From JALEFZ01 sp038527485 (lineage in GTDB: Bacteria; Bacteroidota; Bacteroidia; J057), in NCBI GenBank assembly GCA_038527485.1, contig JBCBFT010000008.1:44379-108378 (forward strand): a stretch of 64,000 nt of DNA. The letters run 5' to 3'. The notes beneath the pieces were generated by a model. The model did not search any database. It was not told the origin of the DNA and saw only the letters and a list, made by a program, of their open reading frames with translations. This document shows, piece after piece, positions 9,590 to 18,757 of this stretch. The position numbers were made by a program, and so were the translations under genes. Position 1 is the stretch's first letter. Each line of letters begins with the position of its first letter.

Positions 9590-10159
9590 ATGAGGAATAT
9601 GAAAATGAAATCGCTTTTTCTGGCAGCTATTTTATCAATTATGGGTGTATCTCTTCAGGCGCAAGTAGCTTCTACGGTATCAGACTATAAAATCAAGTTT
9701 TATATCAAGAATGCAGGGTTTACGGTGGATGGTACGTTAAAAGATCTGAGCTCAGATATCTATGTAGATCTCCAAAATCCTGGAGGGAGTCGTATCAAAG
9801 CCTCTGTACCTGTGAAGACGTTGGATACAGGAATTGGAAGTCGCGACGAGCATCTGATGAAGAAGGACTACTTTGACGTAGCCACCTATCCCAATCTCTC
9901 GATAGAGGCAACCTCCTTGACCTCCAATGGAAATGGGACTTGGCAGGGAAAGTTTAATGTGACCATCAAAGGGAAGACAAAAGCATATACCATTCCAGTG
10001 ACCTACGAAGAGAAGGCAGGAAAGCTACGTATCAACAGCAAGTTTAAGATCAACCGAAGAGACTTTGGTGTAGGCGGAAGCAGCCTGATCTTGAGTGACA
10101 CTGTCCGTATTGAGCTAAGTGCAGATCTAAGCATGGCAGAGGCTGCACAGGGCAAGTAG
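9590..10159 (+). CDS. YceI-family periplasmic lipid-binding protein
   Basis: 189 residues with a Sec signal ending near QAQVAS. The mature part is a YceI lipocalin-like barrel: SDYKIKFYIKNAGFTVDG, the central SRDEHLMKKDYFDVATYP and the C-terminal FKINRRDFGVG motif are the hallmarks. Family members bind long isoprenoids or fatty amides in the periplasm. An alternative ATG at 9599 would shorten the n-region by three residues. It is followed by a clear terminator. Confidence 0.92.
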   Translation: MRNMKMKSLFLAAILSIMGVSLQAQVASTVSDYKIKFYIKNAGFTVDGTLKDLSSDIYVDLQNPGGSRIKASVPVKTLDTGIGSRDEHLMKKDYFDVATYPNLSIEATSLTSNGNGTWQGKFNVTIKGKTKAYTIPVTYEEKAGKLRINSKFKINRRDFGVGGSSLILSDTVRIELSADLSMAEAAQGK

Positions 10160-10239
10160 ATAGGCAAGGACGATCCTGCAAAAAAACACGCCTATCCTAA
10201 GACAGACGTGCCCATCATACACCTAAAATTATGCATACT

Positions 10240-10268
10240 TGGCTGTGGGAACGCCACAGCCATTTTTT
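10240..10268 (+). terminator. Terminator of the YceI gene
   Basis: A perfect 9-bp stem (10240-10248 with 10254-10262), 5-base loop, then six T. The T run abuts the stop codon of the convergent acyl-CoA synthetase gene. Confidence 0.85.
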
Positions 10269-12165
10269 ATTGAAAAGCGATGCCCATTTGCTGATCTTCC
10301 ATGAGTACTGTAATCTCACCCAATACAACTGGATCTTCGATGGTGCTCGGCATGTTGTAGTCTTTGCCATCTGCAATGGCGCGCATCGTCCTACGGAGGA
10401 TTTTTCCAGACCGTGTCTTGGGGAGACGGGTTGCAACAACGGCTCGCTTGAAGGAGGCTACAGGGCCTACCTTGCTACGGACCATTTGGATAAGCTCTTT
10501 TTCCAAGTCCTCAGATGTAATATTCACACCGCCTTTCAGTACGACAAAACCCACAGGAACTTGGCCCTTCAATGCATCTTCGATGCCGATAACTGCGCAT
10601 TCTGCCACAGCTTCGTGTGCGGCCACTACCTCTTCCATTTCTGCGGTCGAGAGTCGGTGTCCCGCCACATTGATGACGTCGTCTATGCGGCCCGTGATGT
10701 AGAGATAGCCATCTTCATCTTTGATGGCGCCATCGCCCGCGAGATAATATCCAGGAAAGCGTTCTAAATAGCCTTTGCGGAAGCGCTCGTCATTGCCCCA
10801 TATCGTCATCAGTGTCCCAGGAGCCAAAGGAAGTTGGATCGCCAGGATGCCCTCCTGATTGGCGGGTGCTTCTTGCCCCTCAAGATCCAGTACCTGAATG
10901 TCGTAGCCATGGACAGGTTTTCCCGCAGAGCCAGGCTTGATCGGCATGAGTTCGAGTCCTACCATATTGGCGAGCATGGGCCAACCAGATTCGGTCTGCC
11001 ACCAGTGGTCGATGACTGGTACATTCAGCAACTGGGAGGCCCACTCGTGTGTCGCCACATCGCAACGTTCACCTGCCAGGAATAAAAACTTAAGCGTCTG
11101 CATCGGATAAGACTGGCGGTAGGTTCCGTTAGGATCTTCCTTTTTGATGGCTCGTATAGCGGTGGGAGCTGTAAAGAGTACTTTTACTTTATGTTGGTCG
11201 ATTACCCGCCAGAATGTCCCTGGATCAGGCGTCTTGATGGGTTTGCCCTCAAACATGATGGACGTGCAGCCGTGAAGGAGGGGACCATAGACGATGTAAG
11301 AGTGTCCCACGACCCATCCTACATCAGAGGCTGCCCAAAACACATCCCCTGGATCGACGCCGTATACATATTGCATGCTAAACTTCAGCGCGGTCGCATG
11401 GCCTCCATTGTCTCGGACGATGCCCTTGGGCGTGCCCGTCGTCCCACTCGTATACAGGATGTATAGAGGATCTGTCGCATCGAGCTCTACAGGAGCTGCC
11501 GCTTCGGCAGTTGCCATCAATGTATCCCAGTCAAAATCTCGTCCGTCTACAAGGTCTCCCGCTACTTCTGTACGCTGATAAATGATGCAGTGATCGATCT
11601 TGTGACGGGCTTCTTCTAGGGCTTCACTGATGATGGGCATGTAGGAGATTTTTCGCTGGATCTCTATCCCTCCCGTAGCCGCAATCAATACTTTGGGTTG
11701 GGCGTCATCGATTCTGATGGCTAGTTCGTGTGCCGCAAAACCTCCAAATACTACGGAGTGAATCACGCCCAATCGCGCACAAGCAAGCATCGCAATGGCA
11801 GCTTGTGGAATCATCGGCATGTATATAATAGCGGTATCCCCTTTGGTCAATCCTTTGCTTCGGAGTACACCTGCAAACCGTGCGACCTCATCGCGAAGCT
11901 CTCTGTAGGTAAAGTGCTGAATCTTGCCTGTTACAGGAGAGTCATAGATCAATGCATGTTGGTCAGCTCTACCGTTGGCCACGTGATAATCCAAGGCCAA
12001 GTAAGCGGTATTGAGTTTTCCTCCCTGAAACCATCTATAAAAATCACCTTCCTGGCTTACGCCCTGAGTGGGTTGCTCGTACCAATCGAGCTGGCGGGCT
12101 TGTGACATCCAAAACGCAGATTTGTCCTGGATGCTATCTTCATAACTTTCTGAATATCGGTTCAT
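10267..12165 (-). CDS. prpE: Propionyl-CoA synthetase (ACSS3/PrpE type)
   Basis: 632 residues of an ANL-superfamily acyl-CoA synthetase. Motifs: YTSGTTGTPKG (P-loop A3), DVGWVVGHSYIVYGPLLHG, WWQTESGWP, ITGRIDDVINVAGHRLST (A8) and PKTRSGKILRR, whose last Lys is the catalytic residue and the usual acetylation target. The N-terminus (YSESYEDSIQDKSAFW) and the G rather than A before the ATP pocket resemble PrpE/ACSS3 more than Acs. It makes propionyl-CoA (or acetyl-CoA) from the acid, ATP and CoA. It is divergent from acs across a 318-base region with a direct repeat. The exact acyl preference is inferred. Confidence 0.88.
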   Translation of the reverse strand: MNRYSESYEDSIQDKSAFWMSQARQLDWYEQPTQGVSQEGDFYRWFQGGKLNTAYLALDYHVANGRADQHALIYDSPVTGKIQHFTYRELRDEVARFAGVLRSKGLTKGDTAIIYMPMIPQAAIAMLACARLGVIHSVVFGGFAAHELAIRIDDAQPKVLIAATGGIEIQRKISYMPIISEALEEARHKIDHCIIYQRTEVAGDLVDGRDFDWDTLMATAEAAAPVELDATDPLYILYTSGTTGTPKGIVRDNGGHATALKFSMQYVYGVDPGDVFWAASDVGWVVGHSYIVYGPLLHGCTSIMFEGKPIKTPDPGTFWRVIDQHKVKVLFTAPTAIRAIKKEDPNGTYRQSYPMQTLKFLFLAGERCDVATHEWASQLLNVPVIDHWWQTESGWPMLANMVGLELMPIKPGSAGKPVHGYDIQVLDLEGQEAPANQEGILAIQLPLAPGTLMTIWGNDERFRKGYLERFPGYYLAGDGAIKDEDGYLYITGRIDDVINVAGHRLSTAEMEEVVAAHEAVAECAVIGIEDALKGQVPVGFVVLKGGVNITSEDLEKELIQMVRSKVGPVASFKRAVVATRLPKTRSGKILRRTMRAIADGKDYNMPSTIEDPVVLGEITVLMEDQQMGIAFQ

Positions 12166-12196
12166 GCGTAGTAGTTTTTATTCCCCATACTATATA

Positions 12197-12295
12197 AATC
12201 TATATATCTATATGTATAAAATAAAAATAAAGAATTCCCCTCTGTTGTACAAGGATTTTATTCAACAAATTTTAATAATCTATATATCTATATGT
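12197..12295. repeat. 19-bp direct repeat, two copies at 80-bp period
   Basis: The sequence AATCTATATATCTATATGT occurs at 12197-12215 and again, without mismatch, at 12277-12295. Both copies lie between divergent acyl-CoA synthetase genes, so they may be twin sites for a regulator. The simple AT composition raises the chance of coincidence. Confidence 0.6.
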
Positions 12296-12444
12296 TTTAT
12301 TTTTCGCTTTTATTTTCTACCTTCGAATCGTAAGCAAAAGATTTATCTAGCTACGATCATCACACATCTACAGTCTGTCTTACAAAAGGGAGAATGGTAC
12401 GAAAAGCTGTTCCTCTGATGTATGCCAGATTGTGTCCATCATGC

Positions 12445-12452
12445 TAGATTTG
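12445..12452 (+). promoter_or_regulatory. -7 element of acs
   Basis: TAGATTTG matches TAnnTTTG, 31 bases before the acs ATG. No clear TTTG is seen 20 bases upstream. An AAAGGA stretch 8 bases before the ATG could serve as ribosome binding site. Confidence 0.45.
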
Positions 12453-12483
12453 TTTTCGTGTTAAATTTCAAAAGGACACAGCA

Positions 12484-14382
12484 ATGACTCCAAGAATTAC
12501 GTCTTTTGACGATTACCTCGCTACTTACCGTCACAGTGTAGAAGATCCTGAAGGATTCTGGGCCGCTATGGCGCATCGTTTTTCATGGCGCAAAAAATGG
12601 GACAACGTTCTCTCATGGGATTTTAAAAACCTGGACGTAAAGTGGTTTGAGGGTGCCAAGCTAAATATCACGGAGAATGCCCTAGATCGTCATCTTTCTT
12701 CTCGTGGAGATCAAGTTGCACTCATATGGGAGCCCAATGATCCCAATGAAGCCAATATTACCTATACCTATAAAGAACTTCATGCAGAGGTGTGCAAAAT
12801 GGCCAATGCGCTGATTGCACAAGGTGTGAAGAAGGGAGATCGTATCTGTTTTTATATGCCGATGGTCCCTGAGTTGGCGATTGCTGTGCTTGCTTGTGCC
12901 CGTGTCGGAGCGATTCACTCAGTCGTTTTTGCAGGCTTCTCTGCTACCGCACTGGCAGACCGTATCAATGATGCCACCTGTAGTATGGTGATCTGCTCGG
13001 ATGGTAATTTCCGAGGGAATAAAAATATTCCTGTAAAGAAAGTCGTAGACGAGGCACTGCATCATTGCTCAAGCGTAGAGACAGTACTGGTCAAAAAGCG
13101 TACAGGAGAAGAGGTAGAATGGGTCGATGGACGTGATGTGTGGTTGCACGATGCCCTAGAAGGCATGAGTACGGAGAATGAAGCGGAGGAAATGGATTCT
13201 GAAGACATGCTTTTCATCCTGTATACTTCAGGCTCTACAGGTAAGCCCAAGGGAGTCGTACACACATGTGGAGGATACATGGTGTACACAGAGTATTCTT
13301 TCCGCAATGTCTTCCAATATCAAAACAAAGATATTTATTGGTGTACAGCTGATATCGGTTGGATCACAGGACACTCTTACATTGTATATGGTCCGTTGCT
13401 GGCTGGTGCTACTACGGTGATGTTTGAAGGGGTACCTACCTTCCCTGATGCAGGACGTTTCTGGGAAATCGTAGACAAGTATAAAGTCAATCAATTCTAT
13501 ACAGCTCCTACGGCGATTCGTGCACTCATGGCACGAGGAGATGAGTTTGTAGATAAATATGATCTGTCTTCTCTCAAAGTGTTGGGTTCTGTAGGAGAGC
13601 CCATCAATGAAGAAGCCTGGCACTGGTACGATGACAAGATTGGGAAGAAAAACTGTCCGATTGTCGATACATGGTGGCAGACAGAGACAGGGGGTATGAT
13701 GATCGCGCCTTTGGCCAATCATACTGAGCTCAAGCCTTGCTATGCGACGCTCCCCCTTCCAGGTATTCAGCCCTGTTTGGTAGATGCCGATGGAAACGAA
13801 CTTCCAGGTGACGAGGTAGAAGGACTACTTTGTATCAAATACCCTTGGCCATCGATGATCCGAACCACCTATGGGGATCATGATCGGGCCATCAATACGT
13901 ACTTCTCAATGTTTGAGAATAAGTACTTCACAGGTGACGGGGCACGCCGCGACAAGAATGGCTACTACCGTATCATCGGTCGTGTAGATGATGTCATCAA
14001 TGTCTCTGGACACCGTATGGGAACGGCGGAAGTGGAGAATGCCATCAACCAACATTCAGAGGTGGTAGAATCAGCGGTCGTTGGGTATCCACATGAGATC
14101 AAAGGACAGGGAATCTACGCCTATGTGATTACGTTGGGCAATGAGGCTGACGATGAGAAACTCCGCAAGGAAATCTTGGACGTTGTACGTGAGGAGATTG
14201 GACCTATCGCGAAGCCTGACAAGGTGCAGTTTGTCAAAGGATTGCCTAAGACCCGTTCGGGTAAGATCATGCGCCGCATCTTGCGGAAGATCGCCGAGGG
14301 CACAGCCGATAATCTAGGGGATACATCTACCTTGTTAGATCCCGCGGTTGTAGACCAGATCAAAGGTGGAGCTTTGGTATAA
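12484..14382 (+). CDS. acs: Acetyl-CoA synthetase
   Basis: 632 residues. Acs landmarks: HSVVFAGFSATALADRI, YTSGSTGKPKGVVHT (A3), CTADIGWITGHSYIVYGPL, DTWWQTETGG, GRVDDVINVSGHRMGT (A8) and PKTRSGKIMRR with the catalytic, acetylatable Lys. It makes acetyl-CoA from acetate, ATP and CoA, feeding the TCA and glyoxylate pathways. It is slightly shorter than the enterobacterial enzyme (about 650) but complete. It is divergent from a propionyl-CoA synthetase and ends in a good terminator. Confidence 0.95.
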   Translation: MTPRITSFDDYLATYRHSVEDPEGFWAAMAHRFSWRKKWDNVLSWDFKNLDVKWFEGAKLNITENALDRHLSSRGDQVALIWEPNDPNEANITYTYKELHAEVCKMANALIAQGVKKGDRICFYMPMVPELAIAVLACARVGAIHSVVFAGFSATALADRINDATCSMVICSDGNFRGNKNIPVKKVVDEALHHCSSVETVLVKKRTGEEVEWVDGRDVWLHDALEGMSTENEAEEMDSEDMLFILYTSGSTGKPKGVVHTCGGYMVYTEYSFRNVFQYQNKDIYWCTADIGWITGHSYIVYGPLLAGATTVMFEGVPTFPDAGRFWEIVDKYKVNQFYTAPTAIRALMARGDEFVDKYDLSSLKVLGSVGEPINEEAWHWYDDKIGKKNCPIVDTWWQTETGGMMIAPLANHTELKPCYATLPLPGIQPCLVDADGNELPGDEVEGLLCIKYPWPSMIRTTYGDHDRAINTYFSMFENKYFTGDGARRDKNGYYRIIGRVDDVINVSGHRMGTAEVENAINQHSEVVESAVVGYPHEIKGQGIYAYVITLGNEADDEKLRKEILDVVREEIGPIAKPDKVQFVKGLPKTRSGKIMRRILRKIAEGTADNLGDTSTLLDPAVVDQIKGGALV

Positions 14383-14450
14383 GATAAGTTTCATTGAACA
14401 TATTTCATGGAGTGATGCCGTATGTGCGTACCATTCATGAAAAGAATAAG

Positions 14451-14480
14451 CGCCATCTCAGTGTTTGGGATGGCGTTTTT
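14451..14480 (+). terminator. Terminator of acs
   Basis: A 9-bp stem with one G-U pair (14451-14459 with 14467-14475), a 7-base loop and five T. Confidence 0.8.
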
Positions 14481-14567
14481 ATCGATTAATCTCTATGAGA
14501 CCGTTGTGTAGCCAAAGGTGGAGGAGATTCATATGGGCCATCAGGTAGTGTAAAATGATCCTTTAGC

Positions 14568-14987
14568 CTAAAATTGAAACAATTCCTTCTCCATCACCAC
14601 ATACCTCTGCTTTCCTCTGTAAAAAATCTCATCTGTCTTTTGCAATCCAAACCTCTCGTAAAATCCTGTTCTCTCTACGCGCGCATTGCACCAGATCTTC
14701 CTTGCACCTGCTTTTTCTGCTTCTACCATCACATAAGCCAATAATTGACTTCCATATCCTTTTCCCTGTACGTCTTTTTCTGTCGCAAACTTTCGAAATT
14801 GAGCTATGCCATGTTCAAAAAATAAGGAAACAACCGAGACAAGGCGCGTTTCCACAAAGAGCCCATAGTGCCATCCTTCGGGATCTTGTGCAAGCTGGAT
14901 GTAATCCATGGGTTTTTCGGGCCACATCACCCTGTGGCGGATCGGCCAAGTATCCGTAGAGTCAATCTGTTGGATGAGGATAGACAT
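14568..14987 (-). CDS. GNAT-family N-acetyltransferase
   Basis: 139 residues. The acetyl-CoA motif is KDVQGKGYGSQLL (Q-x-x-G-x-G), preceded by a strand ending in FRKFATEKDV; the C-terminal GFYERFGLQKTDEIFYRGKQRYVVMEKEL is typical of small GNATs such as ElaA/YjcF-like enzymes. The substrate (small amine or protein) cannot be told. It stands alone between acs and the DUF1800 gene. Confidence 0.85.
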   Translation of the reverse strand: MSILIQQIDSTDTWPIRHRVMWPEKPMDYIQLAQDPEGWHYGLFVETRLVSVVSLFFEHGIAQFRKFATEKDVQGKGYGSQLLAYVMVEAEKAGARKIWCNARVERTGFYERFGLQKTDEIFYRGKQRYVVMEKELFQF

Positions 14988-15326
14988 GGGGAACTTCTTT
15001 TGGGAAAATGGCAGAAAGCGACTCCATCATTTTTCTCAAAATGGGAGATTTTTTCTCATTTTGAAAATAAATAAAGACTAGAAAACTTCACAGTTTTTTC
15101 CAAAAAGTAAAAAACGATCCGCTCCCATTCCCTCACTCCTTCTTTTTATTCCCATTCACGAAAAACCTCACATGTTTCAATCCTTGGTCAATTTTTTGCG
15201 GTGAAATAGTGAATCTGTCCCCCTGATTCTTGCGTCTACCTGATGTATTTCCTTCCCCAAGGAAAAGATCCCTATGTCTTTACCCCAGGTCATGGTCAGT
15301 TTCCACCTAACACTCATCGCTGAACT
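14988..15326. other. Divergent intergenic region with a hairpin
   Basis: No gene is supported. A hairpin at 15036-15064 (tcaaaatg..aga / tct.cattttga with a 2-base bulge) lies between the divergent GNAT and DUF1800 genes. The rest is AT-rich without recognisable -7 elements. Confidence 0.5.
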
Positions 15327-16991
15327 ATGGATAGAAGAGCTTTTTTGAGAGGTCCTCGGCTCGTATCGGAGGCTGCTACCGTCCAGGAGGTGACCTCCAA
15401 TATGATCGAAGGGGATCTTACCCCTTATACAGGTACCTGGGATATCTCCTGTGCCAGCCACTTGCTCCGCCGTACCACATTTGGGCCCCTGCCCAATGAA
15501 ATTCAGCAATCCGTGAATCTAGGCTTGCAAGGAACGCTCAATCGGCTATTCCAAAATCAAGCCTTACCTAGTCCTCCTGTCCACTATGACTACGACAAAG
15601 ACGGAAAAGCAGGAGAAGGCCAAACATGGGTAGAAGCTCCATTGGATAATGGAGGAGATGACAACGCACGTATGCGGTCGCTTCGTGCATGGACTGTAGG
15701 ATTGATGCTCAAAGGCGGGATGAATATTCGTGAAAAACTCACCCTCTTTTGGAACAATCACTTTGCCATTCAGGAAGGAGACGCGGGAGAATCGCGCTTT
15801 GCCTATCATTACATAAACATCTTGCGCAGCAAGGCAAAAGGGAGTTTCAAAGAACTGGTAGCAGACATTACACGCAGTCCTGCCATGCTCAAGTATTTGA
15901 ATGGAGAGCAAAATGTGAAGGGACGTCCCAATGAAAATTATGCCCGAGAATTATTCGAGCTGTTTACCATTGGGAAAGGTCCATTGCTCGCTGAGGGGAA
16001 CTACACGCACTTTACGGAGGAAGATGTTCGCGAAGCGGCAGAGGTATTGACGGGATGGGATATTACGACAGACAGAAGGGATGCAGGTGTCCCACAATCG
16101 GAGTTTCGCCCTGATAAGCACGAGACGCGGGATAAAAAATTCTCATCGGCTTATGGTGGGCAGGTTATTTCGAATGCAGGAGAAAATGAATATCAAAATT
16201 TGATTGACATGATTTTCCAGCAGAGGGAAACGGCCCGTCACATTTGCCGAAAACTCTATCGCTGGTTTGTCTACTACGTCATCGATGCACGCATCGAGCA
16301 GGACATCATCGAGCCGATGGCGGACATCCTGATCAACAATGATTTTGTGGTGGAGGCTCCACTCAAAGCTTTGTTGGAGAGTACGCACTTCTTTGCGGAG
16401 CAGAGTCGAGGTTGTTTGATCAAGCATCCTTTGGACATGCTGGTATCGACGCTGCGCCAGACGGAGACGCCACTTCCTCCCAACAATGACTACGAGACCC
16501 AATACAAAGTCTGGGACCGAATCTTTGAGGAGGCTAAAGATCTGCAGATGGAGATTTTGAATCCGCCTGATGTCGCGGGCTGGCCCGCCTATTACCAAAA
16601 GCCCCAATACCACCAACTCTGGGTGAATTCGGTCACCCTGCCCTTACGCATGGGCTTTATTTCGAATTTGGTGAATCGAGGATTTGATGAAAATGATTTT
16701 GAGGTAAAGGTCGATACGCTGGAGTTGGTACAGACGGTTTCCGATCCCTTGGATGCGCCGACTTTGATTGCGGAATGGACGGATAGATTCTTTCCTTATC
16801 CAATCACACAGCCGCAGCAAGACTCTTTGCGCGAGGTCTTGATTCCAGGTTTGCCCAATTTTGAGTGGACAGTCGAGTACATGGAGTATTTGGCAGAGCC
16901 CAATGATGAGATGATCCGTAAGTCTGTTCAGGCCAAACTGGATGCCTTGCTCGAATCCATCCTGACTATGGCAGAGTTCCAACTTTCATAA
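15327..16991 (+). CDS. DUF1800 domain protein
   Basis: 554 residues. The family core begins at SHLLRRTTFGP (about 52-62) and includes LTLFWNNHFA, LFELFTIGKG, EAAEVLTGWDI, ICRKLYRWFV and the C-terminal NPPDVAGWP. The start RRAFLRG looks like a twin-arginine motif but no hydrophobic segment follows, so export by the Tat route is uncertain. DUF1800 genes are commonly paired with DUF1501 genes, as here 118 bases downstream on the same strand. The function is unknown. An in-frame TGA just before the ATG fixes the start. Confidence 0.9.
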   Translation: MDRRAFLRGPRLVSEAATVQEVTSNMIEGDLTPYTGTWDISCASHLLRRTTFGPLPNEIQQSVNLGLQGTLNRLFQNQALPSPPVHYDYDKDGKAGEGQTWVEAPLDNGGDDNARMRSLRAWTVGLMLKGGMNIREKLTLFWNNHFAIQEGDAGESRFAYHYINILRSKAKGSFKELVADITRSPAMLKYLNGEQNVKGRPNENYARELFELFTIGKGPLLAEGNYTHFTEEDVREAAEVLTGWDITTDRRDAGVPQSEFRPDKHETRDKKFSSAYGGQVISNAGENEYQNLIDMIFQQRETARHICRKLYRWFVYYVIDARIEQDIIEPMADILINNDFVVEAPLKALLESTHFFAEQSRGCLIKHPLDMLVSTLRQTETPLPPNNDYETQYKVWDRIFEEAKDLQMEILNPPDVAGWPAYYQKPQYHQLWVNSVTLPLRMGFISNLVNRGFDENDFEVKVDTLELVQTVSDPLDAPTLIAEWTDRFFPYPITQPQQDSLREVLIPGLPNFEWTVEYMEYLAEPNDEMIRKSVQAKLDALLESILTMAEFQLS

Positions 16992-17109
16992 AGTCCGTGC
17001 GAGCAGGATAAAGGGAAGTCTTTTCTCTCGCAGTCTTTGTTAAAAGACGATCTCAGCTCTCATAGTCTCCTAATATTTCATTCCTATAGACACAAAAATT
17101 ACTATATAC

Positions 17110-18678
17110 ATGAAAAGAAGAGGGTTTTTAAAGCGAGCAGGGGCAGCTTCCATGTTGCCGCTGGTCCTGAATAAGACGCAAGTATTTGCGCATGCCCTGG
17201 GATCACCCTTCAGTCAACTCGCCTCCATGGCGGACAACAATGATCGGGTCCTCGTCCTTGTACAACTCAATGGGGGAAATGATGGCCTCAATACGGTCAT
17301 TCCCCTCAATCAATATAGCAACCTCGCCAAAGCACGCAGAAATCTCCTTATTCCTGAGCGTAAGGTGATCAAGTTTGACACGTATGTAGGACTGCATCCC
17401 GCTATGCAAGAGATGGCAGAGATGTACGGAGAAGCTAAGCTAGGAATCGTACGTGGGGTAGGGTATCCCAAACCCAATTTTTCCCACTTCCGATCAGCGG
17501 ATATATGGAAGACGGCCTCTCCTGCTGAAGAGGTATGGAATACAGGATGGATGGGGCGTTATTTGGAGAAATTGCTACCCAACTATCCCATAGGATACCC
17601 CAATCCAGATTATCCGCATCCACCTGCGATTACGATTGGATCGGTGGTATCCAGCACCTGCCAAGGGGAACTGTTGAATTTGGGCATGGCCGTACGAAAT
17701 CCTGATAAGTTCTCCGCTTTGGCCTTGACGGGTGTGGATGAGACGCCTGACTCGCCATATGGATATGAGCTATCGTACCTACGAGATATGATTGGGCAGA
17801 CCAACTCTTATCTAGAGTCTGTCAAGGTAGCATCTGACATGGGGAGCAATGTGTACAACCAGTATCCGAGAGGAAATCGACTGGCGAGTCAACTTCAGAT
17901 TGTCGCGAGACTGATTGCAGGTGGGCTACAGACGAAGGTCTACATCGTGAATATGGGAGGATTTGATACGCATGCCAATCAGGCAGAGGATGGAGAGCCT
18001 ACCGAGGGGCGTCATGCTTCTTTATTGGGTAAGCTTTCTACGGCGATCCATGCCTTCCAGGAGGATCTACGCTTGATGCAGTTGCAGCATCGTGTGGTAG
18101 GCATGACATTTTCTGAGTTTGGGCGACGGATCGCCAGTAACGACAGTATGGGTACGGATCATGGAGCGGCTGCCCCGATGTTCTTTTTCGGCACGCGTGT
18201 GCGCAACCGTATTTTTGGGACCAATCCAGAGATTCCAGGTGAAGTAGCGCCCAGAGACAACCTCCCCATGCAATACGACTTCCGCTCGCTTTACGGATCT
18301 GTCCTCATGGATTGGTTTGGGGTAGAGGAGGAGGAAATCAAATCCTTACTGTTCCCTGAGTTTGAGTATGTCCCTGTGATCAAAGGGAAGAATAGAGCAG
18401 GGGGACCGATTTTCGAGCGCAAGGTCTACATGAAACAAAACTATCCCAATCCCTTTGGGAACAGTACGAAGATTCCGATCTGGCTGAAGGAAGCAGATAC
18501 TGCTCAGATTCGCATTTTTGATGGAGAGGGGCGACTGTTGGAGACGCTGATGGAGCGAGACCTGCCTGCGGGAAGTCATGAGATCACCTTTAACGCACGT
18601 GATTACAGTCCAGGGAAGTACTTCTTCCATGTCCGTGTGAAGCATTGGCACGACATGAAGGTGGGGATTAAGACATAA
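17110..18678 (+). CDS. DUF1501 protein with Tat-like signal and T9SS sorting domain
   Basis: 522 residues. The N-terminus MKRRGFLKRAG is a good twin-arginine motif followed by a moderately hydrophobic stretch and cleavage near VFAHA. The DUF1501 (sulfatase-like) core shows VQLNGGNDGLNTVIP, GGFDTHANQ, FSEFGRR and DHGAAAPMF. From about residue 437 a T9SS type A sorting domain follows (QNYPNPFGNSTKIPIWL, then a beta sandwich ending in KHWHDMKVGIKT), which points to release or anchoring at the outer surface. A Tat signal together with a T9SS domain is notable. It forms a probable operon with the DUF1800 gene and ends in a terminator. Biochemical role unknown. Confidence 0.88.
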   Translation: MKRRGFLKRAGAASMLPLVLNKTQVFAHALGSPFSQLASMADNNDRVLVLVQLNGGNDGLNTVIPLNQYSNLAKARRNLLIPERKVIKFDTYVGLHPAMQEMAEMYGEAKLGIVRGVGYPKPNFSHFRSADIWKTASPAEEVWNTGWMGRYLEKLLPNYPIGYPNPDYPHPPAITIGSVVSSTCQGELLNLGMAVRNPDKFSALALTGVDETPDSPYGYELSYLRDMIGQTNSYLESVKVASDMGSNVYNQYPRGNRLASQLQIVARLIAGGLQTKVYIVNMGGFDTHANQAEDGEPTEGRHASLLGKLSTAIHAFQEDLRLMQLQHRVVGMTFSEFGRRIASNDSMGTDHGAAAPMFFFGTRVRNRIFGTNPEIPGEVAPRDNLPMQYDFRSLYGSVLMDWFGVEEEEIKSLLFPEFEYVPVIKGKNRAGGPIFERKVYMKQNYPNPFGNSTKIPIWLKEADTAQIRIFDGEGRLLETLMERDLPAGSHEITFNARDYSPGKYFFHVRVKHWHDMKVGIKT

Positions 18679-18727
18679 GTAAGACGAAAGACGTAAGAAT
18701 TGGGTATTTGAAAAGGGGAAAGTAGAA

Positions 18728-18757
18728 GGGGCCTTGCACACACAAGGCCCCCTTTCT
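18728..18757. terminator. Terminator between convergent DUF1501 and serine hydrolase genes
   Basis: A perfect 9-bp GC-rich stem (18728-18736 with 18743-18751), 6-base loop, then a T-rich tail on the plus strand. Confidence 0.8.

Larger units (their letters stand above)
12166..12483. other. Divergent prpE-acs regulatory region
   Basis: A very AT-rich region with no supported gene. It holds a 19-bp direct repeat in two copies exactly 80 bp apart and a TAnnTTTG element close to acs. Long tracts of ATAT would make it easily melted or bent. Confidence 0.6.

Noticed and set aside
12164..12418. 84-codon plus-strand frame in the prpE-acs spacer
   Set aside because: It is a translation of AT-rich low-complexity sequence (Tyr, Ile, Phe, Lys) that includes the direct repeats. 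No family-like pattern.
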